Below the pieces are notes generated by a model, which made no database searches, was not told where the DNA came from, and worked only from the letters and a program-made list of their open reading frames with translations. Shown piece by piece: positions 32,812-41,926 of a stretch of 64,000 nucleotides of DNA. The position numbers and the translations under genes were made by a program. The stretch is from Nakamurella panacisegetis (lineage in GTDB: Bacteria > Actinomycetota > Actinomycetes > Mycobacteriales > Nakamurellaceae). The stretch covers positions 4,949,871 through 5,013,870 of the forward strand of contig NZ_LT629710.1 in assembly GCF_900104535.1 (NCBI RefSeq). Direction: 5' to 3'. Within the stretch, counting starts at the first letter, position 1, and each line of letters opens with the position of its first letter.

Positions 32812-34188
32812 TCAGAGCGCCGAAAACTTCTGCCACTGGGCCCAGGAGTACGTCCAGTCGAACAGATCACCGTCGGACGCCGAGAGCTGAACGCTGGTCC
32901 CGGTCACCTCGACCGGATCACCGATCATCGCCGAATTGAAGTATGCCTTGGCGCTGGTCGGCGACAGGTTGATGCACCCATGACTGACGTTGGTGTTTCC
33001 CTGATCGCCGACGGTGTTCGGGTTCTCGTGGATGAACTCGCCGTTGTCGCTGATCCTTACGTCCCAGTACTCGGTGGAGTGGTAGTTGAACGGCGGCGAG
33101 CCGATCATCAGGTGGACCGGAAGCTTCTCCATCACGACGTGGATCCCCGAACGGGTCACCAGATTGGGATCGTTGACCTGATCGCCCCGACCGAAGGAAG
33201 CCGGGTAGGTGGCGATTGTCTTGGTGCACGATGCTTCGTCGTTCATCGCGCAACCCTGCTTGACGACGATCTTGTAGCTCTTCGCGTCGGCGTAGACGAC
33301 CTGGTTGCGTCCGATGGTGAAGTCGGTGGTGACGTCGTCGGCGCCGTAGGCACCGGCGGCGAACTTCAACCCGTAGGCGTTCGCGGCGACGTGCACCTTG
33401 GTGCCGGCCGGCCAGTACGTCTTCGGCCGCCAGTCGAGTGCCCATAGCCCGTCGTCGTGCTGGATCCAGGCCCAGGAGCCTTCGACCTTGGGCGTGGTGG
33501 TGATCGTCATGTTCTTCTCGATGAGGGCCCGGTCGGTCGGTTCGACGCCGAAGCGAACGATCACCGATGCGGCCACTCCGACCACGTCACCGTCGCCCGG
33601 GGACACGTTGACGCGAACCCTGGTGTCGGGCTGCACGGTGGTGAAGGACCCCTTGATCGCCACCGCCTTGCCGTCGGTACCGGTGGCGACACCGGACGCC
33701 GAGTATGTCTTGCCGTACCCGAGCACCTCGCCGAGGGTCCAGGACGCACCGTCCTTGGAAACGCTGCCCTTGACGACCTTGCCATCCGGGTTCTTGAGGA
33801 CGAACTGGGTGATCTTGCCCTTCGCCACGGAGATCACCAACGGCTGGGCCGGAGACATGTTCGACGTACCGAAGGCCGGGCTGGCCTTGACCGAGGCCAC
33901 CGGAGGCAGGACAACCGAGCTCGAGGTGGTCGGCGTGCTGCTCGTGAGCACCGAACTGACCGGCGCCGACGCCGGGGCCGACCCCGACGGGCCGGAGGAG
34001 GCGGGGGTGGAGACGCTGCCGACCGTGATCGGAGCCCCTGACGGAGCGGCCGACGAGACCGACTCGACCGACGAGGTCGAGCCACCGGAAGAGCCGGTGG
34101 CCGTGGTGCCGCTGGAGGTACAGGCTGTCACCAGCACCGCCAGACCGAGGAGCGCCGCGATGGGCGCCAGACGGCGTGCAGAAGACAT
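32812..34188 (-). CDS. L,D-transpeptidase lipoprotein (LdtMt2-like)
   Basis: This 458-aa protein has a lipobox signal sequence (LGLAVLVTAC), a Ser/Thr-rich linker and two Ig-like domains (residues about 100-310). The YkuD catalytic domain contains HLMIGSPPFNYHSTEYWDVRISDNGEFIHENPNT and the active-site motif SHGCINLSPTSAKAYF. It makes 3-3 cross-links in actinobacterial peptidoglycan at the outer face of the membrane. Length and domain order match mycobacterial LdtMt2-type enzymes. Confidence 0.92.
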   Translation of the reverse strand: MSSARRLAPIAALLGLAVLVTACTSSGTTATGSSGGSTSSVESVSSAAPSGAPITVGSVSTPASSGPSGSAPASAPVSSVLTSSTPTTSSSVVLPPVASVKASPAFGTSNMSPAQPLVISVAKGKITQFVLKNPDGKVVKGSVSKDGASWTLGEVLGYGKTYSASGVATGTDGKAVAIKGSFTTVQPDTRVRVNVSPGDGDVVGVAASVIVRFGVEPTDRALIEKNMTITTTPKVEGSWAWIQHDDGLWALDWRPKTYWPAGTKVHVAANAYGLKFAAGAYGADDVTTDFTIGRNQVVYADAKSYKIVVKQGCAMNDEASCTKTIATYPASFGRGDQVNDPNLVTRSGIHVVMEKLPVHLMIGSPPFNYHSTEYWDVRISDNGEFIHENPNTVGDQGNTNVSHGCINLSPTSAKAYFNSAMIGDPVEVTGTSVQLSASDGDLFDWTYSWAQWQKFSAL

Positions 34189-34343
34189 GTAAACGAACCC
34201 GCCTCACAGAGTTGAACCTCGGCGGACGTAGTCCCCCGCCACCGGCCAGTGGCCGACGAGGCGAAGAATACCGGCTCAGACCGACAGCCCCGGTGTGAAT
34301 CGCGGTCCTGCCGGGGTGAATCACACCCGGACGCGGGCGTGCT

Positions 34344-34565
34344 CTAGCGGAAGAGGCGCCGAACGATGAGGATGCCGACCAGGGCCCCGGCACCGATCAG
34401 GGCGTACTTGATCTTCGGGTCGGCCAGCTTGGCCCGGATCGTCTGCTTTCCCTGTTCGACGATCCGCTTGGGGTTGGCCCTGGTGGTGATTTCGTCGACG
34501 GCCACGGCGAGCGCATCGCGCGCACGCTCGATGTCCGCCTGGATGGTGTCCGCGTCGCGGGCCAC
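34344..34565 (-). CDS. DUF3618 small membrane protein
   Basis: This 73-aa protein has the DUF3618 signature DADTIQADIERARDALAVAVDEIT...NPKRIVEQGKQTIRAKLADPKIKYALIGAGALVGILIVRRLF: an amphipathic helix followed by a single C-terminal membrane helix. It is divergent from bcp, a conserved arrangement in actinobacteria. Function unknown. Confidence 0.85.
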   Translation of the reverse strand: MARDADTIQADIERARDALAVAVDEITTRANPKRIVEQGKQTIRAKLADPKIKYALIGAGALVGILIVRRLFR

Positions 34566-34625
34566 GGGGCCTCCTGTAAGTACAGGCCGCGCGGGATGCG
34601 GCCATGAGCAAACTACCCTAGCGCC

Positions 34626-35102
34626 ATGACCTCAAAACTCCCCGACGTGGGCGATGCCGCACCCGACTTCAGCCTGCTGGACGCCAGCGGGGCCACGGTC
34701 AGGTTGGCGGACTTCGCGGGCCGGAACGTGATCCTGTACTTCTACCCCGCCGCCATGACGCCGGGATGCACCACTCAGGCCTGCGACTTCAGCGCGGCCA
34801 AACCGGAACTGGACACCGCCGGCTACACCGTGCTCGGCGTCTCCCCCGATGCCCCGGCCAAGCTGGCCGCGTTCACCGAGAAGAGCGGTCTCGACGTGAT
34901 CCTGCTCAGCGACCCGGAGCGGGAAGTGCTGAGTGCCTACGGCGCCTACGGCGAGAAGCAGAACTACGGCCGCACGGTGATGGGCGTCATCCGGTCCACT
35001 TTCGTCATCGGGCCGGACGGGAAGATCGCCAAGGCCTGGCGGAACGTCAAGGCCACCGGCCACGTGGCCCGGGTCCTCAAGGAGCTCGGCCTGGCGGCCT
35101 GA
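34626..35102 (+). CDS. bcp: Thioredoxin-dependent thiol peroxidase (Bcp/PrxQ)
   Basis: This 158-aa peroxiredoxin has DVGDAAPDFSLLDASGATVRLADFAGRNVILYFYPAAMTPGCTTQACDF. The peroxidatic Cys is in PGCTTQAC, and the resolving Cys is five residues later, as in the PrxQ/Bcp class. It reduces peroxides using thioredoxin. ATG 34626. It is followed 47 bp later by tRNA-Leu. Confidence 0.93.
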   Translation: MTSKLPDVGDAAPDFSLLDASGATVRLADFAGRNVILYFYPAAMTPGCTTQACDFSAAKPELDTAGYTVLGVSPDAPAKLAAFTEKSGLDVILLSDPEREVLSAYGAYGEKQNYGRTVMGVIRSTFVIGPDGKIAKAWRNVKATGHVARVLKELGLAA

Positions 35103-35149
35103 CGTCCGGATTCGGTTGGGTAGGCTGGCCCACGCCGTTCCCGCGGCGT

Positions 35150-35223
35150 GGGGCCGTAGCCCAATTGGCAGAGGCACACGGTTTAGGTCCGTGCCAGTGA
35201 GGGTTCGAGTCCCTCCGGCCCCA
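35150..35223 (+). tRNA. tRNA-Leu (anticodon TAG), integration site
   Basis: Cloverleaf with acceptor GGGGCCG/CGGCCCC, D-stem GCC/GGC, anticodon stem CACGG/CCGTG with loop TTTAGGT (TAG), a 5-nt variable loop CCAGT, and T-arm GAGGG-TTCGAGT-CCCTC. The discriminator is A and CCA is not encoded. The variable loop is short, whereas Leu tRNAs usually have a long variable arm. Its 3' half is the attachment site of the downstream island. Confidence 0.9.
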
Positions 35224-35224
35224 C
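35198..35224 (+). repeat. att copy 1 (27 bp, inside tRNA-Leu 3' end)
   Basis: These 27 bp (T-arm and 3' acceptor of tRNA-Leu plus one base) are repeated exactly at 46699-46725 and, in 19 of 20 bases, at 49380-49399. A tRNA 3' end next to an integrase is the normal attachment site of tyrosine-recombinase islands. Confidence 0.92.
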
Positions 35225-36261
35225 TTCTGTGACCTGCGAAAACACCCCCGTTCTATCCGTTTTGTCCGGTTCGCGGGCACGGAATGGGCACAACCTGGGC
35301 AGATACGGCGTGACGTTGGCACCGGCGGACACTGCCAGCGAAGCGGCGGTGTGCCGGAGGTCGTGCGGGGTGAGCCGGGGAACGCCGGCGTCCTGCCACG
35401 CCTTCTCGAACCAGCCGAGGGTGCCGTTCGGCTGCCGCAGGTAGCCACCTTTCGGGGCCTGGAACACCAGATCGCTGGGTTGCCTGTCCTCGCACAGTTC
35501 GGCCAGCCGTTGGATGCGGAAGGCCGGCACGGGAACTGTCCGCCGGTGGTGGGTCTTGGGCGTTCCGACGTGCACGTGCGCACCAAGGCCGACCGCGTTC
35601 TGGGCGATGGCGAGGCGGCGCTGGCTCAGGCTCACGTCCATGACCCGCAGCCCGGTGGCCTCGCCCCAGCGCAATCCGCAGTAGGCGAGCGTCAACACCA
35701 GTGAGCCGTACTTCCCAGACGCAGCGGCCAGCTCGTGCACCTCCGGTGGGTCAGGTACGTGTGTTCGCGACCGATCTTGCGGGGGAGGTTCACTCCCCTG
35801 GCCGGATTGACCAGCATGCGGCGGTCCTTGACTGCGTCGTCCAGTACCGCGGCCAGCAATCCGTAGGCCCTGGTGACCGTGGTGGCGCCACTGCCGCGAT
35901 CAGTCATCGCGGACACCCATTGCTGCACCTCGGTGTGCCTGATCCCGCCGATCTGACGCTCCGCCCAGATGCCCCGAACATGGACACGCCACGCAGATTC
36001 AAGAGGTCGGTGGGCCGATGGCTTGAGATGTGTCTGACGGGTCAGCCAACTCGTGGCCAGTTCGCCCACTGGCAACCGGCTGTCAGCGGGTGCTACGTAC
36101 TCCCCCTGCAGCTTCGATACCTCGAGCCGGGCGGCAAACTCCTCCGCCGAGCGCTTGGTCGTGAAGCCCCGCTTCTTGGTCTGCAGGTTATTCAGGCGGC
36201 GGTAGGGCACCTAATATCGCCTGGCCCCGTTCGCTAGTGCGTAGGCCTCGATGGTTGCCAT
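35225..36261 (-). pseudogene. Tyrosine-recombinase integrase, broken
   Basis: The N-terminus MATIEAYALANGARRY starts at 36261 and is followed in frame by a TAG stop (36213-36211). The reading then continues VPYRRLNNLQTKKRGFTTKRSAEEFAARLEVSK, a typical phage integrase N-terminal segment. A frameshift near 35735-35750 separates it from the catalytic part (TLAYCGLRWGEATGLR, HDLRHTAASLAVSAGANV). After AGANV the homology stops, so the catalytic Tyr region is missing. The gene has at least three lesions: nonsense, frameshift and C-terminal loss. Confidence 0.85.
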
Positions 36262-36581
36262 CGTTCTCCTATTCGTCGCCGAGTCCCCGGGCGGGGCCGA
36301 GACGTATGGCCTCCAGACCTCTGCCCCAGGCACTACGTCCACCGCAATGCTCCGACCTGCCGACAGCCGCCACCAACGCGAATACCAGCACAATCAATGC
36401 AAGAACGGCATTTCAATTGTATTCATCACGACGCCAGCATTATCGACGGATTGTCTCACCAGTGAGCCGTTGCGGGCCACGACCTGCGCGGCGTAGGAAT
36501 CGGCCTCGACCGGTCGTGGCACCAGCGACCAACACAGCTTGCTGATGTCAACCGCATTCCCCGCCCAGCAGGGTGGTGACG

Positions 36582-37357
36582 CTATCGGCTGCGGGGGGCG
36601 AGCGACAGCAACTTCACCGGGCGGCCCGGGCCCGGGCGGGCGATGGCCACCCCGACGGCGGTGTCGTCGGCCATCGCCCGGGCAGTGACCACATTGCCGG
36701 GCCCAACTCGAAGCGGCGGACGGTGCTGCCGTCTACGTCGTGCGCGGTGACAGGACCGGCAGCCACGGCGCACGATGCTCCGTGTCCTCTTGCCAGGTGC
36801 GGCCCAGCCGCCACCGCAGACCAGCCGCGTGCAATTGGGCGCGGGCGTCGTCGGTCTGCTGGTACCAGGTCATCGCCAGTTCCGACGGCGGCCGTTCAAT
36901 CTCGGGCGGTGGCTGCCCGGTACTGGTGTCCGCGGTGACAGCCAACTGGGCGGGTAGATCGGCGCCCCACGGCAACGGCACGTAGCGGGCTGGTCCGCAG
37001 CACCTCGTAGGTGTCAACGCCCAGGTGCCGCAGACGCCACGGGTCGTCATCCACTTCGATCACCACCGCCTCGGCGGCGGCGTGCAGCGCCCGTACCGGC
37101 CGGTTGATCATCAACCGGTCCTGCTGACCATCTGCGCGGACACGCAGCACGGTCGACCAGCCGAAATCAGTCAGCGTTGCGGGCGTGGCGTCGGCCTCCT
37201 GCAGAAGTTCCTGATTCAGTGGCGCGGCCATGCACCACGCCCCACCCAACCCGCAGGCAGCCAGTTGCATCCCGTCGGTCCACGCCACCGTCCGGGCACC
37301 GCCGGGTCCGATGCCAAGAAGCGCACCAAACCGCTCCTGCTGAGCCCAGACGGACAA
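36582..37357 (-). pseudogene. Decayed hypothetical gene
   Basis: Three minus-strand frames carry protein-like text in order. The first has MQLAACGLGGAWCMAAPLNQELLQEADATPATLTDFGWSTVLRVRADGQ...VIEVDDDPWRLRHLGVDTYEVLRT. The second has ARYVPLPWGADLPAQLAVTADTSTGQPPPEIERPPSELAMTWYQQTDDARAQLHAAGLRWRLG. The third has RVGPGNVVTARAMADDTAVGVAIARPG. Joining them needs frameshifts near 36975 and 36740. I do not recognise the family. The region 36262-36581 ahead of the integrase is of lower GC, and I see nothing in it. Confidence 0.45.
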
Positions 37358-37788
37358 CCCCGTCGCTCATCAGCGTCGGCCCGGGTCAAACAAGGCTGGC
37401 CGCGGCCGGCAACTCCGACCAACCCACCACATCCACGACCGCACCGGAAGCAGGATTCACGATGGCAGCGACCGGCTGGAACTGATCAACCACCCACAAG
37501 CCCGATGACATGGACAACAGGAACCCAGGACGAAGAAAACGCACCAACCGAACCTGACACGGACAGCCGCATCACCATCATCCGCACCGCTGTGTGCCCG
37601 TGCACGTCCCGTAGGAGGCACCCCAACGACAACGAACACCGGACAGGTCTTCCGGGAATGTCCTGCTCAGACCACCTGAGCTATGGCACCGGCGCAACAT
37701 ACGGCCGGGTGAGGTTCCCCTTACGGGCGGCCAGATCGATGATCCAAATCGGACACCCGCACACCTCGGGCATCCCTAGACTGCGCGG
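37358..37788. other. Non-coding stretch upstream of the TIR gene
   Basis: About 430 bp without a convincing gene. The plus-strand open frame crossing it has no protein-like character. No tRNA, repeat or clear promoter was recognised. Confidence 0.4.
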
Positions 37789-39294
37789 ATGACGGATTCG
37801 CAACACGTGTTCGTGTCGTACGTGCATGAGGACTCTGACCGGGTCGACCTTCTCTGCAAGGTGCTGGAAGCAGCGCAGATCCCTTACTGGAGAGACCGCA
37901 ACAACCTTGGGCCCGGTGACGCGTGGAAAACCAAGATCCGCGAGGCCATCCAGTCGAACGCGTTGGTCTTCTTGCCGTGTTTTTCGGAGCGCTCACGCGC
38001 CAAAAGCACGACCCACATGAACGAAGAACTCACTCTCGCAGTGGATGAGTTCCGGAAGATGCCGCCCGGCCGAGTCTGGTTGATGCCCGTCCGATTCGAC
38101 GATGGGCCGGTACCCGTCTGGGACCTGGGAGCAGGGCGATCCCTCGGCGACCTCAATTACGTCGACCTCTTCGGCGACGCATACGCGGTGGGCGCGGCCG
38201 CGCTCGTAGCCGCGGTCAGCCGACTCATGGGCGAGTCTGGTCCCGATGCGGCGACCGTGCAAGCCGCGGTAGCGCAAGCCGACGAAGGCGACCGTCCTTC
38301 TCTGGTCCGCCGCCTGACGAAGGAAATGCTGCCGGACCCCGCCCGCCGCATCGAACTAGACGACACCATTAGGCAAGAAACGCGCACGGTACTGACAGCA
38401 CTTGACGATTCTCAGCGGTTTCCGATTGATACTCTTCCGGGCGCCACTAGGGACCAGCAAATCGTTAGCGTGGTCGAATATGCAACGGCTATCTGGCATC
38501 TCGTGCAGCCATTCTGCGAGTCTCTGCAGGTTGCCACCCGATGGGCCGACCTCACGCAGCTTGCGCCTTGGACCGCTGGCCTCCGCTCCTTTGGCAGCGA
38601 CGCAACGAAGGTGCGAGCTGGGTTCCCCGTGATCACGGATCTACGTCATATCCCTTTGCTGGTCAGCACGATGGCTGTTGGTCTGACTGGCGTGGGCAGC
38701 GACCGGTGGGAGAACGTTAAGGCGCTAGTTGTTGACCCCACGGTCACCGGGCGCGGGTCAGAGACCGCCGAGTCCTTGATAAACGTTTCCACCCCGTGGT
38801 CCCCCTTTGCTAACCTGGATATGACCGCACATGCTCTTGCCCGCGCCACCGTGTTTGGCGAAGAACCAGCCGCCGCGCTCGCTGTATTCACAGTCGGCAG
38901 GGTTGGCCAGTACCACACTCCAGTCAATGAGTGGCTACACGCAATCCTCCGTCCAATGTTTCTTGATCTATTTCCGGACGACGAAACTTATAACCAGGAA
39001 TTCGACCGCGCAGAGATCATGCTGGGCCTGATCTCAGCGGACATTGGCCTCCAGCGGGCGGAAGGTACCGGCTCGTCGTGGCGGAGGTCTCGCTGGTTCG
39101 GACGATCAACATGGCGGGCCGGCCATTCGCACCCCAACATGTTGGCGATCGCCTCGAGCCAGCTCGACCTACAGCAGGCCGACTGGGCGCCGCTTCGCGG
39201 CGGCCTATTCGGCCGTGACCCGGCGCGCGCCCGGGCCGCAATCGATACGTACAGGACGACATTTGACCAGGTGAGCAACGAGCGCTCCTGGTAG
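37789..39294 (+). CDS. TIR-domain protein with large uncharacterised C-terminal domain (defence candidate)
   Basis: This 501-aa protein has an N-terminal TIR domain (about 5-140). Motifs visible are HVFVSYVHEDSDRVDLLCKVLEAAQIPYWRDRNNLGPGDAWKTKIREAIQSNALVFLPCFSERS and the HMNEELTLAV segment that holds the expected catalytic Glu for NAD hydrolysis. Residues about 190-500 form a domain I cannot assign, with HIPLLVSTMAVGLTGVGSDRWENV and NEWLHAILRPMFLDLFPDDETYNQEFDRAEIMLGLI. It is a single-gene unit in an island with lower GC, so an abortive-infection role is plausible but not shown. Confidence 0.8.
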   Translation: MTDSQHVFVSYVHEDSDRVDLLCKVLEAAQIPYWRDRNNLGPGDAWKTKIREAIQSNALVFLPCFSERSRAKSTTHMNEELTLAVDEFRKMPPGRVWLMPVRFDDGPVPVWDLGAGRSLGDLNYVDLFGDAYAVGAAALVAAVSRLMGESGPDAATVQAAVAQADEGDRPSLVRRLTKEMLPDPARRIELDDTIRQETRTVLTALDDSQRFPIDTLPGATRDQQIVSVVEYATAIWHLVQPFCESLQVATRWADLTQLAPWTAGLRSFGSDATKVRAGFPVITDLRHIPLLVSTMAVGLTGVGSDRWENVKALVVDPTVTGRGSETAESLINVSTPWSPFANLDMTAHALARATVFGEEPAAALAVFTVGRVGQYHTPVNEWLHAILRPMFLDLFPDDETYNQEFDRAEIMLGLISADIGLQRAEGTGSSWRRSRWFGRSTWRAGHSHPNMLAIASSQLDLQQADWAPLRGGLFGRDPARARAAIDTYRTTFDQVSNERSW

Positions 39295-39411
39295 CTACTC
39301 AGCTGCGGTCGGGCTCTGTACCCCACACAGTCACCCGGCCAGGCTCATGCGGATGGTCCCGGACCCGATCGGCGACCGGTCACGGATCTCTTATCGGGCA
39401 ATGCCGTGGCG

Positions 39412-40167
39412 TCAGGTTGCGGATAGGAGGCGTTGGTAGAGGTTGCGGGTGGCCGGGCTCGGTGAAACCCCGAGCTGGTCGCGCAGTGTGTCGCAGAGCC
39501 GCTGGTACACCTCCAGAGCTTCGGCGAGGTTGTCCTGGGCGGTGAGGGCTTGCATGAGGTAGCGGTAGCCGCTCTCACGTAGTGGGGCGAGTCGGATGAG
39601 TTGCCGCCCGGCTCGTTCCGCGCCGGCGAGCTCGGTTCCGGCGATGCCGAGTTCAGCGGCGGCGTAGCACTCCAAGGCGCGTAGCCGCAGCATGTCGAGT
39701 TGGTTTCGGATCTCGTTGATCCATGCCGCGTCTTCACCTGGGAGGAACCCCCGTTCGGCGGCGAACAGCGCGACCAGGACCGGCCCCCAGGCGCGGCTCC
39801 AGTCTCGTTGCGCGACGGCGGACTCGGCGTGGTGGATCGCGTCGAGTGCGGCTTCCAGGTCGACCCAGGCGCCTGGCATGCAGAGCCGTAGGGTGGCGCG
39901 GCCCTCCACAGCCTCGGCGCCCAGTACGCGGCGGAGTTTGGAGATCAGCGGGTTGAGTCGGGCGTCGAAGGCGGCGGGATCGGGCTCGCGCCACAATGCC
40001 TCGGCCAACTCGTCCCGCGGGATGTGGCGGTGCCGGTTGGCGACCAGATAGATGAACAGCAGTCGGCCCTGCCGCCCGGGCAGAGCTGTATCCAGGCGCT
40101 GCCCGTCGCGTTCGACGGCGAGCTGCCCGCAGATCTGGATCCGCACTGGCCGCGACGCCAAGGTCAC
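39412..40167 (-). CDS. SARP-family (wHTH-BTAD) transcriptional activator
   Basis: This 251-aa protein has an OmpR-type winged helix at the N-terminus (RIQICGQLAVERDGQRLDTALPGRQGRLLFIYLVANRHRHIPRDELAEALW...RLNPLISKLRRVLG). A BTAD TPR domain follows (LRALECYAAAELGIAG...LIRLAPLRESGYRYLMQALTAQDNLAEALEVYQRLCDTLRDQLGVSPSP). This is the full short SARP architecture. It is an activator, possibly of the divergent DUF1059/rhodanese-cupin genes (inferred from position). Confidence 0.88.
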   Translation of the reverse strand: MTLASRPVRIQICGQLAVERDGQRLDTALPGRQGRLLFIYLVANRHRHIPRDELAEALWREPDPAAFDARLNPLISKLRRVLGAEAVEGRATLRLCMPGAWVDLEAALDAIHHAESAVAQRDWSRAWGPVLVALFAAERGFLPGEDAAWINEIRNQLDMLRLRALECYAAAELGIAGTELAGAERAGRQLIRLAPLRESGYRYLMQALTAQDNLAEALEVYQRLCDTLRDQLGVSPSPATRNLYQRLLSAT

Positions 40168-40235
40168 GCCATCATGATGGCAGCACCCTGACCCGTCCGG
40201 GCAGCGGTTCCGATGCTGATGGTGCGGGAGGTTCG

Positions 40236-40394
40236 ATGGCGAAGATGATCCGCTGCGAGTGCGGATTCGTAGTCCGCGGTGACACCGACGATCAGGTCGT
40301 GGGTGCGATCCGGGAACATATGGCCGCCGACCATCCGGCGTTGTTGAAGGCGGTCAGCCGACAGGACCTGCTCGGTTGGATCCAGGTCGAGTAG
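40236..40394 (+). CDS. DUF1059-like small protein
   Basis: This 52-aa protein (MAKMIRCECGFVVRGD...) has EHMAADHP and a C-terminal LLGWIQVE. The C-E-C-G-F-V-V-R-G-D and H-x5-HP pattern matches the DUF1059 small Cys/His proteins. Start ATG 40236 follows GGGAGG at 40227. It lies between the SARP regulator (divergent) and the rhodanese-cupin gene. Confidence 0.75.
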   Translation: MAKMIRCECGFVVRGDTDDQVVGAIREHMAADHPALLKAVSRQDLLGWIQVE

Positions 40395-40509
40395 CCGTGC
40401 GCGCGCCGGTACCCGGACGTCGCGGCACGCCAAGGTTGCGCCAACCTCCCGGCAACGGCGGTGTCGTAGAACTTCGCGTAGGCAGTATTCGACCGCGAAG
40501 GAGCTCCCG

Positions 40510-41745
40510 ATGACAGCCACGTCGCCCGCAGTGCTGATCGGTGCCGAGGAACTGGCCGGGCGTCTGGGGGAGCCCGACATAGTGGTGGTCGAGGTGGACG
40601 TCAACTCCACGGCCTTCGACGAATGGCACATCGACGGCGCCGCCCTCTGGAACGTCTACGCCGACCTCAAGGACACCGAGTACCACACCGTCGACACGAC
40701 CGGGCTGGAGGAACTGCTGGCCCGCACGGGGATCGGTCCGGACTCGACGGTCGTCTTCTACGGCTACGCCCCGGCGTTGGGCTTCTGGCTACTCAAGTGC
40801 TACGGGCACACCGACGTGCGGATCCTGAACTGCTCACGACAGGCGTGGCGGACCGGCGGACACCCCTGGAGCACCACACGCCGCCAGCCGCGGAGCGGCG
40901 ACTACCGGCTCGGCCAGCCCGACCCGCGGCTGCGGGCCACCCACGCGTCGGTGCGCAACGCGATCGGTGATCCGGGCACCACGCTGCTCGACGTTCGCTC
41001 CCGACCCGAGTACGACGGCGAACGGTTCTGGCCCTCCGGCGGCATGGACCCGGACGGCCGCGCCGGACACGTGCCCACCGCGATCCACCAGCCAATCGAC
41101 GGTCTGTACGACTCGCGCGGGGCCTTCCTTCCCACGGCCGACCTACGCACCCTGTTCTCCTCGGCCGATCTCGACAGCTCCGGCGAGCTGATTACCTACT
41201 GCACCATCGGCGGCCGCGCGGCCACCGCCTGGTTCGTCCTCACCCAGCTACTCGGCGGCGACCACGTCCGCGTCTACGACGGCTCCTGGGCTGAATGGGG
41301 ACGCACCCCCGACACCCCCGTCGATACCAACTATCAGCAACCAATCGGAGGAACCGAAATGCCTGAACTGAACCGCACCGGACTGATCCGGATGAGCCTG
41401 GACGAGCCCGAGGAGGTCCGCACGTTCGAGGCCGGCAGCGGTCAACTCGAACTGGTCAACCTGCACGCCGGACCGGTTGGCCGGGCCACCTTCCAGCCTG
41501 GCTGGCGCTGGTCGACCCACGTCAAGCCGATCGCCGCCACCGAGTCCTGCCAGGCAGCGCACACCGGCTACTTCGTCTCCGGTCGGATGAAGGTTGTCAT
41601 GACCGACAGCGGCGAAGAGATCGAGTACGGCCCAGGCGACTTCGCCATCATGGCACCCGGCCACGACGCGTGGATCCTCGGCGACGAGCCCTGCGTGGTC
41701 ATCGACTGGCAAGGCTTCGCCGACTACGCCAAACCGCACAACTGA
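40510..41745 (+). CDS. Two-domain rhodanese (thiosulfate sulfurtransferase-like) fused to a cupin domain
   Basis: This 411-aa protein has two rhodanese domains. The first is VVVEVDVNSTAFDEWHIDGAALW...VVFYGYAPALGFWLLKCYGH. The second is LLDVRSRPEYDGERF...HVPTAIHQPIDGL, ending in the active-site loop ELITYCTIGGRAATAWFVL with catalytic Cys. From residue 284 a cupin follows (VNLHAGPVGRATFQPGWRWSTHVKPIAATESCQAAHTGYFVSGRMKVVMTDSGEEIEYGPGDFAIMAPGHDAWILGDEPCVVIDW). A good internal ribosome site and ATG sit exactly at the cupin boundary. It may transfer sulfane sulfur, with the cupin as a partner enzyme or sensor (inferred). Confidence 0.85.
   Translation: MTATSPAVLIGAEELAGRLGEPDIVVVEVDVNSTAFDEWHIDGAALWNVYADLKDTEYHTVDTTGLEELLARTGIGPDSTVVFYGYAPALGFWLLKCYGHTDVRILNCSRQAWRTGGHPWSTTRRQPRSGDYRLGQPDPRLRATHASVRNAIGDPGTTLLDVRSRPEYDGERFWPSGGMDPDGRAGHVPTAIHQPIDGLYDSRGAFLPTADLRTLFSSADLDSSGELITYCTIGGRAATAWFVLTQLLGGDHVRVYDGSWAEWGRTPDTPVDTNYQQPIGGTEMPELNRTGLIRMSLDEPEEVRTFEAGSGQLELVNLHAGPVGRATFQPGWRWSTHVKPIAATESCQAAHTGYFVSGRMKVVMTDSGEEIEYGPGDFAIMAPGHDAWILGDEPCVVIDWQGFADYAKPHN
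41347..41361 (+). promoter_or_regulatory. Internal ribosome-binding site and start for a free cupin domain
   Basis: GGAGG (41347-41351) lies 7 bp before an in-frame ATG (41359-41361) that begins MPELNRTGLIRMSLD, the natural N-terminus of a 128-aa cupin. This suggests either a relic of a once separate gene or a second, shorter product made from the same message. Confidence 0.6.
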
Positions 41746-41926
41746 ACCCCACCTGCGGTGCCAGTGCGGGCGGGCCGCCGGTGCGCCGCTCACCCGCAAG
41801 CGGAACCAGCTATGGCAAGAAGTGTGAGTCGCAGCGCGGGATCAGGCAGGTTCGTCAGCAAGGCGACCGTCGCTCGGTGGCCGGGCAAGACCACGACGGA
41901 ACGCGTCGGATCGGGCACCGCAAACA

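Noticed and set aside
37025..37792. 255-codon plus-strand open frame before the TIR gene
   Set aside because: It overlaps protein-like minus-strand fragments, has no motif, and its composition is that of a shadow frame.
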